A DNA stretch of 64,000 nt from Marinobacter daqiaonensis (GTDB lineage: Bacteria > Pseudomonadota > Gammaproteobacteria > Pseudomonadales > Oleiphilaceae): contig NZ_FOYW01000001.1 in the NCBI RefSeq assembly GCF_900115285.1, positions 1,523,616 through 1,587,615 on the forward strand, in the 5' to 3' direction. The notes beneath the pieces are model-generated. The model saw only the letters and a list, made by a program, of their open reading frames with translations, did not search any database and had not been told where the DNA came from. The first letter of the stretch is position 1, and the number at the start of each line of letters is the position of its first letter. The position numbers and the translations under genes were made by a program. Below, piece by piece: positions 61,234-64,000 of the stretch.

Positions 61234-62487
61234 ATGACCGATCTCTCCGTGGCAAACAGTGCCAGTAAAGCCAGCTTCGACGTTGAGGCCGTGCGCCGGG
61301 ACTTTCCGATCCTGTCCGAACAGGTCAACGGCAAGCCCCTGGTGTACCTGGACAATGGCGCCTCGACCCATAAGCCTCTGGCGGTCATGGAAGCCATGGA
61401 TGGTTATTACCGTCATATGCATTCCAACGTTCACCGTGGCTCTCACACCCTCGGCGATCGGGCCACCATGGCCTTTGAGGGTGCCCGGGAGACAGTGCGG
61501 CGGTTCCTGAATGCCGGCAGCACCCGGGAAATCATCTGGACACGGGGCACCACCGAGGCCATCAACGTGGTGGCCAATGGCCTGGCACCCAGGCTGAGGC
61601 CGGGCGACGAGATCCTGGTCAGTCATATGGAGCATCACTCCAACATCGTGCCCTGGCAGATGGTGGCGGAACGCACCGGCGCCAAAGTTGTGCCGGTTCA
61701 GGTGACGCCGGAGGGGGAACTGGATCTGGATTCCTTCAACAGCCTGCTGGGCGAGAGAACCCGGATACTGGCCATCACCCATGTGTCCAACGTACTGGGT
61801 ACAGTGAACCCGGTGGCGGCTCTCATCGAGCAGGCCAGGGCCCGCGGGGTGATTACGGTTCTGGATGGTGCCCAGGCGGTCCCCCATTTCAAGCCGGATG
61901 TGCAGGCGCTGGGCTGCGATTTCTATGCCTTTTCGTCCCACAAGCTGTTCGGGCCCACCGGCATTGGTGTCCTCTACGGCAGGGAGCAACTGCTCGAGGA
62001 AATGCCTCCGTTCCAGGGCGGCGGCGAAATGATCGAGCGGGTCTCCTTCGAGCGCACCACCTGGAGCACCCTGCCATACAAGTTCGAGGCCGGCACTCCG
62101 GCCATCGCCGAGGCGGTGGGACTGGCAGCAGCCATTGACTACCTGGACAGGCTCGACCGCCGGGCCATGGAAGCCGCGGAGAATGCCCTGCTCGTGCGGG
62201 CCAATGAGCTGGTAGCGACGGTGCCTGGGATGAGCGTGATCGGCACCGCGGTCCGAAAAATGCCAGTGATGTCCTTTAAAATCGAGGGATTACACCCCAG
62301 TGATATAGGAACCCTGCTGGACCAGCAGGGCATTGCCGTGCGCACTGGTCACCATTGCGCCATGCCGCTGATGGATTTTTACGGGGTTCCCGGTACAGCC
62401 CGGGCGTCCTTTGCGTTCTACAATACGCTGGAAGAGGTGGACACCCTGTTCGCCGCTCTGCAGAAGATCCAGCGCCTGTTTGCCTGA
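61234..62487 (+). CDS. sufS: SufS, cysteine desulfurase
   Basis: A 417-residue PLP enzyme that takes sulfur from cysteine and hands it to SufE. PLP lysine is in YAFSSHKLFGPTGIG; the catalytic Cys is in RTGHHCAMPLMDFYG. GASTHKPLAVMEAMDGYYRH and ITHVSNVLGTVNPVA are class II desulfurase signatures. Length about 406-420 is usual. 13 bases before sufA. Confidence 0.95.
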   Translation: MTDLSVANSASKASFDVEAVRRDFPILSEQVNGKPLVYLDNGASTHKPLAVMEAMDGYYRHMHSNVHRGSHTLGDRATMAFEGARETVRRFLNAGSTREIIWTRGTTEAINVVANGLAPRLRPGDEILVSHMEHHSNIVPWQMVAERTGAKVVPVQVTPEGELDLDSFNSLLGERTRILAITHVSNVLGTVNPVAALIEQARARGVITVLDGAQAVPHFKPDVQALGCDFYAFSSHKLFGPTGIGVLYGREQLLEEMPPFQGGGEMIERVSFERTTWSTLPYKFEAGTPAIAEAVGLAAAIDYLDRLDRRAMEAAENALLVRANELVATVPGMSVIGTAVRKMPVMSFKIEGLHPSDIGTLLDQQGIAVRTGHHCAMPLMDFYGVPGTARASFAFYNTLEEVDTLFAALQKIQRLFA

Positions 62488-62500
62488 TGGAGGTGGACCC

Positions 62501-62854
62501 ATGAAAACTGAAACCTTCACGCCGACCATTGGCGTCACAATGACCCCTACTGCGGTCAACCATGTACGCAAACAACTGGCGAAAAAGCCCGAAGCCCGCG
62601 GCATCCGCCTCGCCATCAAGAAAAGCGGCTGCTCCGGTTTCAAGTATGAGACCCAGTGGGTCGAAGATACCGGCGCGGACGACGAAGTGTTTTCCGTGGA
62701 CGGCGTGGACATCTACGTAAAGAAAGAACACCTGCCCATGGTGAACGGTACCGAGATCGATTTTGTCACCCAGGGCGTCAACTCCATGTTCGAATTCCGC
62801 AACCCCAACGCCACGGCGGAGTGTGGGTGTGGTGAGAGCTTCACTACGGCTTAA
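62501..62854 (+). CDS. sufA: SufA, A-type Fe-S carrier
   Basis: A 117-residue carrier that moves clusters from the scaffold to target proteins. The three ligands are Cys44 (KKSGCSGFKYE) and Cys108 and Cys110 (AECGCGES). GGAGG before the ATG at 62501 rejects longer starts. After it comes a block of nested repeats before sufT. Confidence 0.94.
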   Translation: MKTETFTPTIGVTMTPTAVNHVRKQLAKKPEARGIRLAIKKSGCSGFKYETQWVEDTGADDEVFSVDGVDIYVKKEHLPMVNGTEIDFVTQGVNSMFEFRNPNATAECGCGESFTTA

Positions 62855-62866
62855 AAGACCTTTTTT

Positions 62867-63062
62867 GCCACGAAATCCACGGAAGGACACGGAAAAAAGA
62901 AAAGGAAAAGGGAAAAGATAAAGAGCTTTAGCCAGGGACGACACGGATAATCACAAATGAAAAGATTGAAAACCGAAAGAATCTTTTGTTTTTTGTCCGT
63001 GTCGTCCGTGGCTAGATTTTTCATTTCTTTATTTTTCCGTGTCCTTCCGTGGATTCCGTGGC
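62867..63062. repeat. Nested inverted-repeat element between sufA and sufT
   Basis: A 196-bp element. Outer arms: GCCACGAAATCCACGGAAGG... (62867-62897) against ...CCTTCCGTGGATTCCGTGGC (63032-63062). Inner arms: GCCAGGGACGACACGGATAA (62931 on) and TCCGTGTCGTCCGTGGCT (62996-63013) with A/T-rich spacers. It resembles a widespread 'ccacggaatccacggaaggacacgga' type intergenic repeat. No gene is seen in it. Confidence 0.85.
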
Positions 63063-63092
63063 TAACCAAACGAAAGCGAGGCCAGTACAGGC

Positions 63093-63635
63093 ATGCAAGA
63101 ACGGGAAGTGGTCCTGACCAAACGCGAGGTGGAAGCGCGCCTTGTTCCCACCGGAACGGAAATCATGATTCCGTCGGATACCTTCGTGACCATTACCCAG
63201 TCACTGGGTGGCACCTTCACCGTTGCGGTCAACGGCAACCTCGCCCGCATTGAAGGCCACGATGCTGACGCCCTGGGCAAGCAGCCCCTGGAAAGCAGCT
63301 TTGAGACCCCGGCGGACGGCACCATTAACGAAAACCAGGTGTGGGAAGCACTGCGCAACTGCTACGACCCGGAGATTCCGGTGAACGTCGTGGACCTGGG
63401 CCTGATCTACAACTGTCGGATAGAGAACGACACCGAAGAGGGCAACCATGTCTACATTCTCATGACCCTCACCGCCGCCGGCTGCGGCATGGGGCCCGTG
63501 ATTACGGATGACGTGAAGCGCAAGGTGGAGCACGTCCCCAACGTGGACAAGGTCACCGTGGAACTGACCTTCGATCCGCCCTGGAACAATGACATGCTCA
63601 CCGACGAAGCCAAACTCGAATTGGGCATGCTTTAA
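63093..63635 (+). CDS. sufT: SufT, DUF59-type Fe-S assembly protein
   Basis: A 180-residue protein with an N-terminal region of its own (MQEREVVLTKREVEARLVPT) and a C-terminal MIP18/DUF59 domain. CYDPEIPVNVVDLGLIYN and LTAAGCGMGPVITDDVK carry the conserved Asp and Cys. SufT helps mature Fe-S proteins when demand is high. Ribosome site weak; the start is set by the family start. The flanking repeats isolate it from sufA and sufE. Confidence 0.9.
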   Translation: MQEREVVLTKREVEARLVPTGTEIMIPSDTFVTITQSLGGTFTVAVNGNLARIEGHDADALGKQPLESSFETPADGTINENQVWEALRNCYDPEIPVNVVDLGLIYNCRIENDTEEGNHVYILMTLTAAGCGMGPVITDDVKRKVEHVPNVDKVTVELTFDPPWNNDMLTDEAKLELGML

Positions 63636-63646
63636 CGGCTATTTTT

Positions 63647-63740
63647 GGCCACGGAATCCACGGAAGGACACGGACAATCACAGACGAAAAGACTAAGTAC
63701 TAAACGATCTTTTTGTATTCGTCCGTGTCGTCCGTGGCTA
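63647..63740. repeat. Second copy of the 'ccacgga' inverted repeat, between sufT and sufE
   Basis: A 94-bp element: left arm GGCCACGGAATCCACGGAAG... (63647 on) corresponds to the outer arm of the copy at 62.9 kb, and its right arm GTCCGTGTCGTCCGTGGCT corresponds to the inner arm of that copy. It looks like a shortened or recombined form. Two copies flank sufT. Confidence 0.75.
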
Positions 63741-63798
63741 AACTGTCTTTAAAGAAGTCGCCCAGCGGCCAAACCCGAACCACAGACCTTGCAGGTTT

Positions 63799-64000
63799 AT
63801 GACAGCGACCAAACAGCAGTTCCTGGAAAACCCCCTCGGCACCGATGTCACCCTGGACGACGTCAGGGAAGCCTTCGAACTCCTGGGCGACTGGGAGGAG
63901 CGGTACGCCTACATCATCGACCTGGGCAAGCAATTGCCGACGTTCCCCGATGACGAGCGACTGGAAGAGAACTTTGTTCACGGCTGTCAAAGCCAGGTCT
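63799..64000 (+). CDS. sufE: SufE, sulfur acceptor (partial, runs off the window)
   Basis: The first 67 residues are present: MTATKQQFLENPLGTDVTLD onward, with FELLGDWEERYAYIIDLGKQ and the acceptor Cys63 in FVHGCQSQV, where the window stops. SufE accepts sulfur from SufS and passes it to SufB. It is the last visible gene of the SUF operon. Confidence 0.92.
   Translation, partial: MTATKQQFLENPLGTDVTLDDVREAFELLGDWEERYAYIIDLGKQLPTFPDDERLEENFVHGCQSQV

Overview
The window looks like chromosome from a marine, facultatively anaerobic gammaproteobacterium, most probably Marinobacter or a close relative. This is an inference from gene content, high G+C and the style of the intergenic repeats; no rRNA is present to test it. 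Nearly all of the window is coding, with short gaps, no prophage, no CRISPR array and no complete insertion sequence.

Layout. 1-9.5 kb: the end of an EAL-domain protein, a TDT-family transporter, a TetR-controlled RND efflux pair, then a nitric-oxide response patch (RIC-like di-iron protein behind an NsrR-type operator, a small orphan NnrS C-terminus), DUF2945 and an orphan SdhB paralogue. 9.7-17.5 kb: ubiV-ubiU (oxygen-independent ubiquinone hydroxylation), a chemoreceptor with a nitrate/nitrite-sensing domain, hemN and an iron-sulfur photolyase. 17.5-24.8 kb: DUF2845, a GST, a tandem HAD protein, DUF2256 with a second photolyase, a haloalkane dehalogenase and a histidine-kinase-like protein that lacks its phosphoacceptor domain. 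25-32 kb: two-subunit pyruvate carboxylase, NhaD, a CadR-type regulator with its cation exporter, and a quinone oxidoreductase. 32-37.4 kb: a complete selenocysteine-decoding cassette on the minus strand (a thioredoxin-like partner gene, a UGSC selenoprotein read through an in-frame UGA with a SECIS-like hairpin, selA, selB, tRNA-Sec). 37.5-52.8 kb: DUF2147, a Vgb-like protein, an AEC transporter, bacteriohemerythrin, a Crp/Fnr regulator, PAQR, two NnrS proteins, three NarK-type transporters, a universal stress protein, SirB2 and several decaying genes. 53-64 kb: fabA-fabB, an internally deleted AraC regulator, trhP, and the SUF Fe-S operon (sufB, C, D, S, A, T, E) behind an IscR-type site.

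The genes share an anaerobic, nitrogen-oxide theme. Sites matching the FNR/Anr consensus (TTGAT-N4-ATCAA) lie upstream of ubiU, hemN, the uspA-narK pair and narK. Sites matching NsrR lie upstream of the RIC-like gene and one nnrS. These fit a cell that switches to nitrate respiration or denitrification, imports nitrate, repairs or senses NO damage, makes heme and quinone without oxygen, and builds Fe-S clusters with SUF. The nitrate reductase itself is not in the window.

The most unusual content is (i) the UGSC selenoprotein, whose gene would be cut in half by ordinary annotation, with its fused thioredoxin-like partner and the whole Sec machinery in one locus; (ii) a family of at least six intergenic elements built from paired hairpins whose loops carry CATCC-N-TG; (iii) a 260-bp MITE-like element with perfect 27-bp inverted ends and a 6-bp target duplication inside a broken gene; and (iv) several proteins with changed catalytic residues (HAD pair with DWH, SdhB with Arg for the quinone-site His, RIC with Gln for a metal-ligand His).
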